A stretch of DNA of 64,000 nt, from positions 2,046,001 through 2,110,000 of the forward strand of contig NZ_CP018937.1 of NCBI RefSeq assembly GCF_002849695.1, read 5' to 3'. The stretch's first letter is position 1, and each line of letters starts with the position of its first letter. The position numbers were made by a program, and so were the translations under genes. Of this stretch, positions 26,511 through 36,045 are shown one piece after another. The notes beneath the pieces were generated by a model. That model saw only the letters and a program-made list of their open reading frames with translations. It was not told the DNA's origin and searched no databases. This stretch comes from Bacteroides fragilis (lineage in GTDB: Bacteria; Bacteroidota; Bacteroidia; Bacteroidales; Bacteroidaceae).

Positions 26511-27262
26511 GAAAAAAACAGAGCGGGGAAGAATAATCAATAAGAAATGTAAAATACAATCCCATTCAGCATCTTCCATCATTGACATTTTGACATTCTG
26601 TCATCTTGTATTTTCTATGTGGCTTGTAGCACATTTTTCGGAGTCTGTCCCAGGCTTCTCCGGAAAAAGCGCCGTATTTACAATTCTCCAAAAACAAAAG
26701 AACATTCGTGAACATATCTTCTAAGCAAATTAAAATATATCCACTGCATTTTGTAGCATAAAGAATATAAATAACTGATATTACAATCCAAACGATTAAT
26801 CCGGCCGAGCATCGAGACGGAGTCAACCAGCATAAGAAACAGAGCTTTTAGTGCCTTTTTTTAGAGTGTTAACCTCACCCGGATACAATGTTAACTTCCT
26901 CTGAACGCAATGTTAACTTCCTCCGAATACGATGTTAACTTCATATAAAGACAATATTAACTTCCTAAAGGCAAGAAATCGATCATCTCTGATCATCCAA
27001 AGTATATTTAATCACAAAACAGTCCGGATATCGTATACTAATGCCATATTTATGCGGACTACTTTTCTATTTCACACATATAGAATTCTTCCCTTGTTTT
27101 AAAAACAGAGCAAATCCCTTCTTTCTGCTACAAATAAGCAGTAAACCGCGTCCTTTTGACTGAAAGACATCCGCCTTTCCCAATATAAAAGACTTCACTT
27201 CTCCGATATACCTATAAATAAGTATATTCTTTAATTTATTTCTATATAAACTAATAAATGTA
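26511..27262. other. Divergent intergenic region between the two riboswitch operons
   Basis: AT-rich, with no credible gene on either strand. It holds the 22-bp tandem array at 26868-26977, about 285 bp before the btuB promoter. Otherwise I see nothing distinctive. Confidence 0.6.
26868..26977. repeat. 22-bp tandem repeat array (4 units plus a degenerate fifth)
   Basis: Units start at 26868, 26890, 26912, 26934 and 26956 and are each exactly 22 bp. Each of the first four begins GTTAAC; positions 1-10 (GTTAACTTCC) and the ends (ACAAT, GCAAT, CGAT) are the most conserved. The period equals about two turns of B-DNA, so identical faces are presented to a protein. Confidence 0.9.
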
Positions 27263-27270
27263 TATCTTTG
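27263..27270 (+). promoter_or_regulatory. -7 promoter box for the btuB operon
   Basis: A perfect TATCTTTG directly upstream of the cobalamin aptamer; transcript start near 27275. Confidence 0.55.
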
Positions 27271-27277
27271 CCCCCGC

Positions 27278-27490
27278 TTAGGTGATGCAGTCGAAGCATT
27301 CCGTTCGATGCATAAAAGGGAATCCGGTGAGAATCCGGAACAGTGCCCGCTACTGTGATGCCCATATACTCCGCATTCTGTTCAAAGGAGGAAAGGAAAG
27401 CATTTCTACACATACCACTGTCGATGCCGGAAGGCAAGGCGGGAAGGTTGCTTTCTAAAAAAGGGATAGTCAGGAAACCTGCCGAGCAGA
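27278..27490 (+). ncRNA. Cobalamin riboswitch upstream of btuB
   Basis: Conserved aptamer segments in order: AGGTGATGCAGTCGAAGCAT, AAAGGGAATCCGGTGAGAAT with CCGGAACAGTGCCCGCTACT and GTGATG, then CCACTG, GGGAAGG, and AGTCAGGAAACCTGCC. The btuB ATG is 66 nt past the 3' end. This is the classical placement for a B12 uptake receptor. Confidence 0.96.
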
Positions 27491-27555
27491 CATAGATAAC
27501 AGTGCCGTCCCGGGGTCAGGAAGGCCGTTTATTAACACATTATTCAAAAACATCA

Positions 27556-29625
27556 ATGGACAAAAGATGCTTACTGACCATTCTCTTGGGAGGATGTGCA
27601 GCGGTGGGTGCGTTTGCACAGCAACACGCAACAGGCAAAGAGATGACTGTGGACCTGAACCCTGTAGTTGTGACAGGTACCGGTACACACCAAAGACTGA
27701 AAAACACACCGGCTCCGGTGGAAGTAGTAACTGCCAACGAAATAAAGAAAGCCGGTATCACAGACTTTCAGCAGGCAATGACCATGCTCGTTCCTTCCCT
27801 TTCATTCTCTACCAACTCAATGGGTTCTTACCTGATGATGAACGGCCTCTCCAACAAATATGTACTCATCTTGATTAATGGCCGAAAACTGATAGGGGAC
27901 ATATCCAATAACATCGACCTTTCGCGCATCGACATGAGCCGCGTGAAACGTATCGAGGTGCTTGACGGCGCAGGTTCATCGCTTTATGGTTCTGATGCCA
28001 TTGCAGGTGTAATCAACATCATCACCAATGAACCGAAAGAACTGATGCAGGTGACTTCTACCACCCGATATGAAGATCACCGCCAACTGACACAAATGGT
28101 AAATGCGGACATCGCTACTGAAAAGTTTGGTTCGTATACCTCCTACAAACATGAACAAAGCGCAGGATGGAGAAACAGTGACTTAGCATACGTGACAGAT
28201 AGTAAAACAGGAGCAGTATCAACTATTCCCACCGTATCGCCTACATCCAATGGCTTCCACTCAAATTTAGTAAATCAAAAGTTCACTTTCCAACCGACTG
28301 AGAAGCTCTCTTTCTATGCTAATGGAGGTTACTACTGGAAATTAACAGATCGCCCTGTATACGATAAAAGTATCGACGGAGGTTCTAAATATGACTTGCA
28401 TTACGAATCATATAACTTCGGTGTAGGCGGACGCTATAAAATCAATAAGCGTTCTTCTATTCAGTTGGATTTGATGAATGACAACTACATGCAAAATTAT
28501 AAATATACTGTGGCTGATGACAAAAGCAAGATTGCCATCGGAGACTATGCCAAAACTAAAGAACAACATTTCTATGACGCAGAGTTAAAAGGTATCTTCA
28601 ATTTTGCCAGAAACAATATGACTGTAGTCGGAGTAGATTACCGTTCAGAAAGCCTGGACCGTCCCAGTGCAAAGGTAGATAAGTCTGTGTATACAGCATC
28701 TGCTTATGCGCAACACGAAATTAAATTATGGAATTGTCTGACCGGTATTGCCGGTGTACGCTACGATTATCACGAACTGGCAGGAGGACGCTTTACTCCG
28801 AAAGTGGCTGTGATGTATTCAGTAGGTGCTTTCAATATTCGTGGTACTTACTCCACCGGTTACCGTGCCCCTGGTCTGGATGAACTTTATTATTATATGA
28901 ATAAAGGTACTACAATTACCCAAGGAAATAAGGACTTGAAAGCAGAACATAGTAACTACTATTCACTTAATCTGGAATATAACACAAATCGGCTAAACAT
29001 ATCAGTAACGGGCTATTTGAATTATATCAACGATATGATCAACTCTACTACTTATAAATTGAAAGACCTACCCAATGGTGAAGAACTTCGTGCAGAGGCT
29101 CAAAAAGAGTTCAACCTAACAGATGCCGAAGCCAAAAAGCTCTCCAATTACAAACTCTACGGCAACCTTGACAAAGGTGTTGTCCGTGGCTTTGAAGTAA
29201 ACGCAGCCACCAACCTTGGCGCAGGCTTCAGCCTGAATGGAAACTATGCTTTCGCTTATGCACGTGGCAAGAGTGTGGACGGTGTATGGGGTAATATTGA
29301 ACGCTCGGTACGCCACACAGGAACCGTAGCGGGGAATTACAGCCATTCCTGGGATGACTATCTGCTGAACATCAACATCAACGGACGTTTCCAGAGCAAA
29401 CGCTTCCATCCGGGACACAGCTATGGTGACGCTCCGGGTTATGGGGTGTGGAACCTGAACGTAAAACATTCACTGACAGGATTCGAACACCTGGGACTGG
29501 ACTTCGGCATGGGTCTCGACAACATTTTCAACAAACGTGATACCCGTCCCAATGGCGTTAACTACGCACTTCTTTCTCCGGGACGTATGGCATATGTAAG
29601 TTTAACTCTCCGATTCAAGAAATAA
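27556..29625 (+). CDS. btuB: TonB-dependent corrinoid receptor, BtuB-like
   Basis: 689 residues. A signal peptide (MDKRCLLTILLGGCAAVGAF) is followed by the plug domain (about 40-160: NPVVVTGTGTHQRLKNTPAP, VLILINGRKLIG, IEVLDGAGSSLYGSDAIAGV), then a 22-strand-type beta barrel ending in a terminal Phe-containing strand (RMAYVSLTLRFKK). The TonB box is probably near MTVDLNPVVVTG. The start at 27556 places the signal peptide at the N-terminus; the frame extends upstream into the riboswitch and is not used. The riboswitch supports corrinoid uptake across the outer membrane. First gene of btuB-cbiK-TBDR-pepSY. Confidence 0.94.
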   Translation: MDKRCLLTILLGGCAAVGAFAQQHATGKEMTVDLNPVVVTGTGTHQRLKNTPAPVEVVTANEIKKAGITDFQQAMTMLVPSLSFSTNSMGSYLMMNGLSNKYVLILINGRKLIGDISNNIDLSRIDMSRVKRIEVLDGAGSSLYGSDAIAGVINIITNEPKELMQVTSTTRYEDHRQLTQMVNADIATEKFGSYTSYKHEQSAGWRNSDLAYVTDSKTGAVSTIPTVSPTSNGFHSNLVNQKFTFQPTEKLSFYANGGYYWKLTDRPVYDKSIDGGSKYDLHYESYNFGVGGRYKINKRSSIQLDLMNDNYMQNYKYTVADDKSKIAIGDYAKTKEQHFYDAELKGIFNFARNNMTVVGVDYRSESLDRPSAKVDKSVYTASAYAQHEIKLWNCLTGIAGVRYDYHELAGGRFTPKVAVMYSVGAFNIRGTYSTGYRAPGLDELYYYMNKGTTITQGNKDLKAEHSNYYSLNLEYNTNRLNISVTGYLNYINDMINSTTYKLKDLPNGEELRAEAQKEFNLTDAEAKKLSNYKLYGNLDKGVVRGFEVNAATNLGAGFSLNGNYAFAYARGKSVDGVWGNIERSVRHTGTVAGNYSHSWDDYLLNININGRFQSKRFHPGHSYGDAPGYGVWNLNVKHSLTGFEHLGLDFGMGLDNIFNKRDTRPNGVNYALLSPGRMAYVSLTLRFKK

Positions 29626-29628
29626 CCA

Positions 29629-30546
29629 ATGAAAACATCTATTCTCTCTTTACTCTTGTTAGTTTCCCTCTTCTGCTCCGCGCACGAAGGGGGAAACTTC
29701 GTGGCCTCCGATATGCTGGCCACCATGCAACCGGGCGATAAAGCCGCCCTTCTTATGGTACACTTCGGTACTACATACGATGACACCCGTACCAAAACCA
29801 TCGATGCCATCAATGCCAAAGCCAAAGAAGCATTCCCGCAACTGGAAATGCGCGAGGCTTATACTTCACGTATTGTCATGCGCCGCCTCAAAGCTCGCGG
29901 CATTGAGAAACCCAGTCCACTGGAAGCACTGTTGAAACTTCTCGGAGATGGCTATACACATGTCATTGTGCAGAGTACTAACATTATAGAAGGTGTTGAG
30001 ATGGAGTCGTTGAGACGTGACGTAGCCTCAGTAGCGCCATTCTTTAAAGAGATCCGGGTAGGTAACCCGCTTCTTTATTCGGTAGAAGACGCTGAGGCTG
30101 TGGTGGATATCCTGGGCAACAGCAAGCCGGAAAAAGGCAGTGTGGTCCTCGTCGGACATGGCACTTATACCCCAAGTACAGCTACTTATGCCATGATCGA
30201 CTATATGCTGAAAGCCAAAGGATTGAAAAACTTTCATGTAGGTACCATCGAAGGTTACCCTACATTCGACACCATGCTTCAGCAACTGAAGGATAACAAA
30301 ACCAAGCAAGTGACGTTGATTCCCTTTATGTTTGTAGCAGGTGACCATGCCAACAACGACATTGCTGTCGACTGGAAAGAAGCTCTTGAAAAGGAAGGCT
30401 TGAAAGTAGATGTACGTATGCAGGGATTGGGTGAAATACCCGCTATCCAACAACTATTTATCGACCATGCCCGGTTTATGCTGAAGCACAAAATGGTGGA
30501 CATTATGAAGAAAAAAGCTAAATATGCAAAAGAAAAAGACGAATGA
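29629..30546 (+). CDS. cbiK: Exported sirohydrochlorin cobaltochelatase-like protein (CbiK)
   Basis: 305 residues of class-II chelatase type: ALLMVHFGTTYDDTRTKTID at about 40-60, EAYTSRIVMRRL, VVLVGHGTYTPSTATYAMID (His around residue 184), and FMFVAGDHANNDIAVDWKEA with another His. These match CbiK, which inserts cobalt into sirohydrochlorin. It has an N-terminal signal peptide (MKTSILSLLLLVSLFCSAHE), so it should act in the periplasm, as reported for a Desulfovibrio CbiK. It lies 3 nt after btuB and overlaps the next TonB receptor by 4 nt. The chelatase direction and metal in the periplasm are open. Confidence 0.9.
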   Translation: MKTSILSLLLLVSLFCSAHEGGNFVASDMLATMQPGDKAALLMVHFGTTYDDTRTKTIDAINAKAKEAFPQLEMREAYTSRIVMRRLKARGIEKPSPLEALLKLLGDGYTHVIVQSTNIIEGVEMESLRRDVASVAPFFKEIRVGNPLLYSVEDAEAVVDILGNSKPEKGSVVLVGHGTYTPSTATYAMIDYMLKAKGLKNFHVGTIEGYPTFDTMLQQLKDNKTKQVTLIPFMFVAGDHANNDIAVDWKEALEKEGLKVDVRMQGLGEIPAIQQLFIDHARFMLKHKMVDIMKKKAKYAKEKDE

Positions 30547-32897
30547 AAAGAGTAATATTAATGGCAATAGGCAGTGCACTATTGCTCCCCTCGCAGGCAC
30601 AGCTGCAAAACAAAAAATATACCAACTTCAATGATTCTATATTCTCAATCAACGAAGTAGTAGTGGCAACCAACTACAGACGAAAGACCGATGCCCTGAA
30701 ACTGGATGTTCCCGCCAAGTTCATTCCTATTTCAACCAATTCAATCACTTCCGGAATGCTTGAGAAACGAAACATCCGGGACATACAGGAAGCTGCCCGT
30801 TTCCTCCCAGGTGTACGCTTCCGCACCTCCTACGGAGCCTTTACGCAGTTCTCCATCCGCGGGTTCGATAATTCCGTGATTATGGTGGACGGAGTGCGTG
30901 ACGAACGTTCATCCATCGACAATTCCTATCCGTTTATGGACCTGTCTTCCGTTGAAAGTATCGAATTGCTGAAAGGTCCGGCTTCGGTACTTTACGGACA
31001 GTCCGCCGTAGGTGGTGTTCTCAACATTGTCCGTAAAGCTCCCGTAAGCAAACAAAGCGTATACGCACGTCTCGCTTATGGCAGTTACTATAACAAACAG
31101 GCTACAATGGCGTTAGGCGGCAAACTGGTAGGTCCCCTAAACTATCGTGCAAGCGTCAACTGGCAAGATCAGGAAGGATGGAGAAGTAATGCTACCAAAC
31201 GTCTTTCCGGATACCTGTCCCTTGGCGGACATCTGACTGAAAGCGACGAACTGGACATCCGTATCGGCGCCAACCGCGATTTCTATCCGACCGAGATCGG
31301 TTTACCTCCCACAATGTCTTATGATATACTCTCAGCCACAGACGGCAGCACATACCTGAGCAAAGGAGATGCCCTGCCCGGACTGAACAAAAAAGCCCGC
31401 TACAACAGTGAATCGGACTTTATGTACAACCGTGGTTTCAACGTATCCGCCATGTATAAACACACCTTCAGCGAAGCGTTCAAGCTGATGGACAAACTCT
31501 CTTATACTTATGACGATATTGATTACTTCGGTACTGAGTCATTGGACTATCTGACAAGTGACAGCCCTATCTATGATCATTATTACATAACCAAAGACAA
31601 GCAAGGTAACGACACCAAAAAGTATATCTGTCTGGATTCCATCTATTACAGCTATCCGCTACGCTTCTCACATATCGCTAAAACTGTGAACAACCAACTG
31701 GAAGCAAGCGGTAAGTTCTATACCGGAGACGTTGTGCACAACTATCTGGGCGGTTACTCTTTTGTATCCCTGATGCGTGACTCTTACATGGCTTATGGTG
31801 GCGGAAGTACCGGAGCTACTGGCCCCGGAACCACAGGACACGGTTCGGTATATAATCCACACAGCATTGGCTGGATGGAAGCGCCTTTCAGATTTGTCAC
31901 CGCACAGAAAACATTCACCCACGGATTTTACCTGCAAGACCTGGTGGAGTTCAGTGATAAACTGAAAATGATGCTGGCAGGACGTTATGACCTGTTCATG
32001 TACAAGACCGCCAACCTGAACACCAGCGACGGAGGACGCCATTATGACAAACCGGATGACGATGCATATAACAAAATCACCAACGGTGCCTTCACGTTTC
32101 GTGCCGGATTGGTGTATCTGCCTATTGACAAAATGTCCATTTATGGTTCATACGGTACTTACTTCAAACCTATCCGCGCATTTTATGACGCTAATACCAT
32201 TTACATTGATAAAGATGGTAAAGAGTTTATTCCGATAAATGGTAAAGAGGTATTCAAGCCGGAGAAAGGTTTCCAGGTAGAAGTGGGAGCACGATACGAG
32301 ATCACACGTACGTTGCAGGCTAACGTAAGCTTGTTCTATATTAATAAAGATAATATCCGCCAGACTCTTGCAAACAAAGGAGACATTGCCAATGGTGTAG
32401 AACTGGACAAAAAAGTTGTAGGGCAAGTGGGTAGAATGGATTCCAAAGGATTCGATATTGATATTACCTGGAGTCCTATTTACAACCTGTCTATGAGTGC
32501 CGGATACGGATACACCGACGCCAAAGTGCGTGACCTGGCCAACAACCCTTATATGCAGACAAACGCAAGCGAAGGCAAGCAGTATGCTTATATCCCTAAA
32601 AATACTTTCTACGCTTTCGGTGCCTATACGGTTTCAAAAGGTATGCTGAAAGGTTTGGGAGTGAATCTCTCTACCAGTTTCCAGGACAAAGTGTACCGCA
32701 ACTCAGACAATACAAGTTCGTTCGATGCTTACTGGCTGACCGACCTCGGTCTCTCTTATACATTAAAGAGCAATGTGCGTCTGGGAGTCAATGTCAACAA
32801 TCTGTTCAACAAGGAATACTGCAACCAGGCACTTGGCAATCAATTGATACCAAGCATGCCACGTAATTTCATGCTTTCTGCGTCTTATACTTTATAA
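30543..32897 (+). CDS. TonB-dependent receptor, siderophore/FhuE-FecA type
   Basis: 784 residues: signal peptide (MKRVILMAIGSALLLPSQAQ), TonB-box-like INEVVVATNY, plug (about 60-190: IRDIQEAARFLPGVRFRTSY, FSIRGFDNSVIMVDGVRDER, IELLKGPASVLYGQSAVGGV), and a long barrel ending in FMLSASYTL. The plug wording (SIRGF, VMVDGVR, LKGPASVLYGQ) is that of siderophore/ferric receptors rather than BtuB. It overlaps cbiK by 4 nt and the PepSY gene by 1 nt, so it is part of the B12-riboswitch operon. Possible substrates are tetrapyrroles or metal chelates. Confidence 0.92.
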   Translation: MKRVILMAIGSALLLPSQAQLQNKKYTNFNDSIFSINEVVVATNYRRKTDALKLDVPAKFIPISTNSITSGMLEKRNIRDIQEAARFLPGVRFRTSYGAFTQFSIRGFDNSVIMVDGVRDERSSIDNSYPFMDLSSVESIELLKGPASVLYGQSAVGGVLNIVRKAPVSKQSVYARLAYGSYYNKQATMALGGKLVGPLNYRASVNWQDQEGWRSNATKRLSGYLSLGGHLTESDELDIRIGANRDFYPTEIGLPPTMSYDILSATDGSTYLSKGDALPGLNKKARYNSESDFMYNRGFNVSAMYKHTFSEAFKLMDKLSYTYDDIDYFGTESLDYLTSDSPIYDHYYITKDKQGNDTKKYICLDSIYYSYPLRFSHIAKTVNNQLEASGKFYTGDVVHNYLGGYSFVSLMRDSYMAYGGGSTGATGPGTTGHGSVYNPHSIGWMEAPFRFVTAQKTFTHGFYLQDLVEFSDKLKMMLAGRYDLFMYKTANLNTSDGGRHYDKPDDDAYNKITNGAFTFRAGLVYLPIDKMSIYGSYGTYFKPIRAFYDANTIYIDKDGKEFIPINGKEVFKPEKGFQVEVGARYEITRTLQANVSLFYINKDNIRQTLANKGDIANGVELDKKVVGQVGRMDSKGFDIDITWSPIYNLSMSAGYGYTDAKVRDLANNPYMQTNASEGKQYAYIPKNTFYAFGAYTVSKGMLKGLGVNLSTSFQDKVYRNSDNTSSFDAYWLTDLGLSYTLKSNVRLGVNVNNLFNKEYCNQALGNQLIPSMPRNFMLSASYTL

Positions 32898-34369
32898 TGA
32901 TGATCACGAAATTGATGTATACCATTCACAGGGTACTGGGCACACTGCTCAGTATCCTGTTTTTAGTTTGGTTCCTGTCAGCTTTTGTCATGATGTACCA
33001 CGGATTTCCACGTGCATCTCAAGCTGAAAAATTAGAGAAACTGGAACCCCTGTCTCCTTCACTGCCTTCTGTCGGCGAAATCACTTCCCGACTGCCCGAA
33101 GGTGAAAAAGTGAAAGGAATCCAGATAGACCGATACCTCGGACAGACCGTCTTCCACATCCGCACGGACAAAGGTGAACATAATCTGCCCGCTGACTCTG
33201 CTCAGGTACTACCATCTGTAGACGGATCCCGTATCCGCCGGATAGCGTCCCTATGGTGCAGTGCACCGGTGGAGCGGATAGATACGCTGAACCGGCTCGA
33301 CCAATGGATTCCGTTCGGTAGCCTGAAGAAGGAGTTTCCCATTTATAAGTTCCATTTTGCCGATGCGGAGAGACACCAGTTATACATCGGCTCACAAAGT
33401 GGAGAAGTATTGCAGTTCACCACCCGTAACGAACGTTTCTGGGCATGGCTGGGGGCTATTCCACATTGGGTTTACTTCACCTGGCTCCGGCAAGATGCCG
33501 CTTTATGGAGCGTCACGGTGATCTGGCTGTCGGGCATTGGCTGCCTGATGACGATTGCAGGACTGTGGGTAGGTATCGACATCTGGCGCCGCTCACGCAA
33601 ACAGGGAAAAGGTTTCTCTCCCTATCGCAAAAAGTGGTATCACTGGCATTATGTGACGGGAATCGTTTTCGGCCTCTTCGTGCTGACATTCTGTTTCAGC
33701 GGAATGATGTCACTGGCAGAAGTTCCGTCCTGGATCAGCAAACCGGTATTGGATAAAAATCCCACACGCGAAATAAAGAAAGGAGCACCGAGGTTAGAGC
33801 AGTATGTGCTGGATTACCGCCGGATATTAACCGAATATCCCGACGTACGCCAGATAGAATGGAGTAATTTCCGCTCGCAACCTTACTATATAGTAAAACG
33901 AAGTGAAGGAGATCTATATATCGATGCATCGGACTCCCTGTCGCGCCCGCTGAAACTGGACGAAAAGCAGATAACGGATGCCGTGAGAGCCATACATGGT
34001 GACAGTGCCCGGCTACATGTAACACTGATCAACGAATTTGAAACCTACTACAGGGATATGACCCGGATGTACCGTGACCGCAGTCTGTTGCCCGTCTGGA
34101 AAGTCACTGTCGGCGACGCAGACAAGAGTTGTTACTACATCCATCCGGAAACGGGCACCGTACGATATGTGAACGATACGGTCCGTTGGAAATACTGGAT
34201 GTACACTGCCCTGCACCGCTTACGCATACAGGGGCTGAACTCTTCGCCTACACTCCGTAAAACCGTTCTTTGGGTACTATTGCTGGGCGGTACTGTCTGT
34301 TCGCTGAGTGGTGTAGTGCTCGGAGTGAGGTACATCGAACGTAAATGCAGAAAGAAAATAAAAAGATAA
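32897..34369 (+). CDS. PepSY-associated transmembrane protein
   Basis: 490 residues with four hydrophobic segments: an N-terminal one (IHRVLGTLLSILFLVWFLSA), a pair around residues 190-265 (LWSVTVIWLSGIGCLMTIAG and GIVFGLFVLTFCFSGMMSLA) and a C-terminal one (TVLWVLLLGGTVCSLSGVVL). His residues occur near membrane ends (YTIHRV, WYHWHYVTG, ALHRLRI). This is the PepSY_TM family; members often accompany TonB receptors and are thought to reduce imported ferric chelates. Start codon overlaps the preceding stop (TAATG). Confidence 0.9.
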   Translation: MMITKLMYTIHRVLGTLLSILFLVWFLSAFVMMYHGFPRASQAEKLEKLEPLSPSLPSVGEITSRLPEGEKVKGIQIDRYLGQTVFHIRTDKGEHNLPADSAQVLPSVDGSRIRRIASLWCSAPVERIDTLNRLDQWIPFGSLKKEFPIYKFHFADAERHQLYIGSQSGEVLQFTTRNERFWAWLGAIPHWVYFTWLRQDAALWSVTVIWLSGIGCLMTIAGLWVGIDIWRRSRKQGKGFSPYRKKWYHWHYVTGIVFGLFVLTFCFSGMMSLAEVPSWISKPVLDKNPTREIKKGAPRLEQYVLDYRRILTEYPDVRQIEWSNFRSQPYYIVKRSEGDLYIDASDSLSRPLKLDEKQITDAVRAIHGDSARLHVTLINEFETYYRDMTRMYRDRSLLPVWKVTVGDADKSCYYIHPETGTVRYVNDTVRWKYWMYTALHRLRIQGLNSSPTLRKTVLWVLLLGGTVCSLSGVVLGVRYIERKCRKKIKR

Positions 34370-34429
34370 AATGAAAGGGTCCACCCATCTTTATGTTCCC
34401 GAATAAAAGGCTAAAAACGGATTAATCCG

Positions 34430-34437
34430 TATCTTTG
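34430..34437 (+). promoter_or_regulatory. -7 promoter box for the cbi fusion-gene operon
   Basis: A perfect TATCTTTG. The leader from about 34443 to 34603 contains repeat R3 and no recognisable riboswitch. Confidence 0.5.
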
Positions 34438-34478
34438 CTACATAGTTTCTCTAAATCAGGAATAGGAAATGAATCAGG

Positions 34479-34582
34479 TTCACCACAGAGGACACAGAGG
34501 ACACAGAGTTTTAATCTCTTGTTTATATGGATGTTTAAGAGAAAGATATTCTCTGTGTCCTCTGTGTCCTCTGTGGTGAATA
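34479..34582. repeat. Palindromic element R3
   Basis: Perfect 30-bp arms at 34479-34508 and 34553-34582 (TTCACCACAGAGGACACAGA plus GGACACAGAG). The 44-nt spacer contains CTTGTTTATATGGATGTTTA and AGAGAAAG, the reverse complement pattern of R1. It lies in the leader of the cbiHC operon and ends 21 nt before its ATG. Confidence 0.93.
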
Positions 34583-34603
34583 ATACTCAAAACCATTGCA
34601 ATT

Positions 34604-36013
34604 ATGAAACAACCCAAGATAATCGTAGCCGGCATCGGGCCGGGAAGTGAACAAGATATTACCCCTGCGGTGCTCGCTGCCGTGAGTGAAGCAGATGTAG
34701 TGGTAGGATACAAGTATTATTTTCGTTTTATCCGTGACTTTGTCCGTCCGGATGCCGAATGTATCGACACCGGAATGAAGCGCGAACGGATTCGTGCCGA
34801 ACAAGCTTTCGAATACGCCGAACAAGGCAAAACAGTCTGCGTCATCAGCTCGGGCGATGCAGGTATCTATGGCATGACTCCCTTGATATATGAAATGAAA
34901 CGCGAACGACAAAGCGATGTGGAAATCATCGCCTTGCCCGGAATCAGTGCTTTCCAAAAAGCCGCCTCCCTGCTGGGTGCTCCGGTAGGACACGATTTCT
35001 GCGTCATCTCCCTCTCCGACCTGATGACTCCGTGGGAACGCATCGAACGCCGTATCATCGCCGCCGCACAAGCCGATTTTGTAACTGCCGTTTACAACCC
35101 CAAAAGCGAAGGACGCTACTGGCAGCTATACCGCCTCCGGGAATTGTTTCTGCAGGAAGGGCGCTCGCCGGAGACTCCGGTGGGATATGTCCGCCAGGCG
35201 GGCAGAGATGAACAGGAAATACACGTAACGACTCTTTCCGCATTCGATCCGGAAGAAGTAGACATGTTCACAATCATCATCATTGGTAATTCGCAAACCT
35301 ACTCTTTCGGTGAAACGATGATTACTCCCCGCGGGTATTATCGTGAGACAAAAGAAGACGCAACCGGCATCGGACAGGATATTATGATACGCAGTTTCCG
35401 TACCATCGATGGAGAATTGAAAAACAAAAACATCCCGCTCGACCATAAATGGGCTTTGCTCCATGCCATCCACACAACGGCGGACTTTGATATGGAAAAA
35501 CTACTCTACACCGACCCCGGTGCAGTGGCTTCACTTTATCATGCCATCGGTGAGGGAAAATTGAAAACGATTGTCACAGATGTGACCATGGCTGCATCCG
35601 GCATTCGCAAAGGTGCCTTGCAACGTCTGGGTGTCGAGGTAAAATGTTACCTGAATGATGAAAGGGTAGCAGAAATGGCTGCCTCTAAAGGCATCACCCG
35701 CACACAAGCCGGCATCCGCCTGGCCGTAGAAGAACACCCGGACGCTCTATTCGTATTTGGCAATGCTCCCACGGCACTCATGGAACTGTGCGACCTGATC
35801 CGCAAAGAGAGAGCGCAGCCGTCCGGCATCGTTGCCGCTCCCGTAGGTTTTGTCCACGTACAGGAGTCCAAACACATGACCAAACCCTTCGTTCACATCC
35901 CCAAACTGATTGTAGAAGGCCGTAAAGGAGGCAGTAACCTGGCAGCCACACTGGTCAACGCCATCCTCTGTTATCCGGATGCCGAACAATTAAGACCAGG
36001 AAGAGACGTTTAA
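34604..36013 (+). CDS. cbiHC: CbiH-CbiC fusion: precorrin-3B C17-methyltransferase + precorrin-8X methylmutase
   Basis: 469 residues. Residues 1 to about 245 are a SAM-dependent tetrapyrrole methyltransferase (KIIVAGIGPGSEQDITPAVL; CVISSGDAGIYGMTPLIYEM; VTAVYNPKSEGRYWQLYRLR), matching CobJ/CbiH ring contraction. Residues about 260-469 are CbiC/CobH (IHTTADFDMEKLLYTDPGAV; VTDVTMAASGIRKG; FVFGNAPTALMEL), moving the C11 methyl to C12. The two steps are not consecutive in the pathway. First of four fusion genes; repeat R3 lies just upstream. Confidence 0.95.
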   Translation: MKQPKIIVAGIGPGSEQDITPAVLAAVSEADVVVGYKYYFRFIRDFVRPDAECIDTGMKRERIRAEQAFEYAEQGKTVCVISSGDAGIYGMTPLIYEMKRERQSDVEIIALPGISAFQKAASLLGAPVGHDFCVISLSDLMTPWERIERRIIAAAQADFVTAVYNPKSEGRYWQLYRLRELFLQEGRSPETPVGYVRQAGRDEQEIHVTTLSAFDPEEVDMFTIIIIGNSQTYSFGETMITPRGYYRETKEDATGIGQDIMIRSFRTIDGELKNKNIPLDHKWALLHAIHTTADFDMEKLLYTDPGAVASLYHAIGEGKLKTIVTDVTMAASGIRKGALQRLGVEVKCYLNDERVAEMAASKGITRTQAGIRLAVEEHPDALFVFGNAPTALMELCDLIRKERAQPSGIVAAPVGFVHVQESKHMTKPFVHIPKLIVEGRKGGSNLAATLVNAILCYPDAEQLRPGRDV

Positions 36014-36045
36014 AAGGAGAGAAAACCCATTAGAAACTTAAAGAC

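Noticed and set aside
26566..26826. 86-codon minus-strand frame near the divergent riboswitches
   Set aside because: No domain pattern and no promoter; the region shows no coding bias.
26868..26977. 22-bp tandem units considered as a CRISPR array
   Set aside because: There are no unique spacers between units, the units are adjacent, and no cas gene is in the window.
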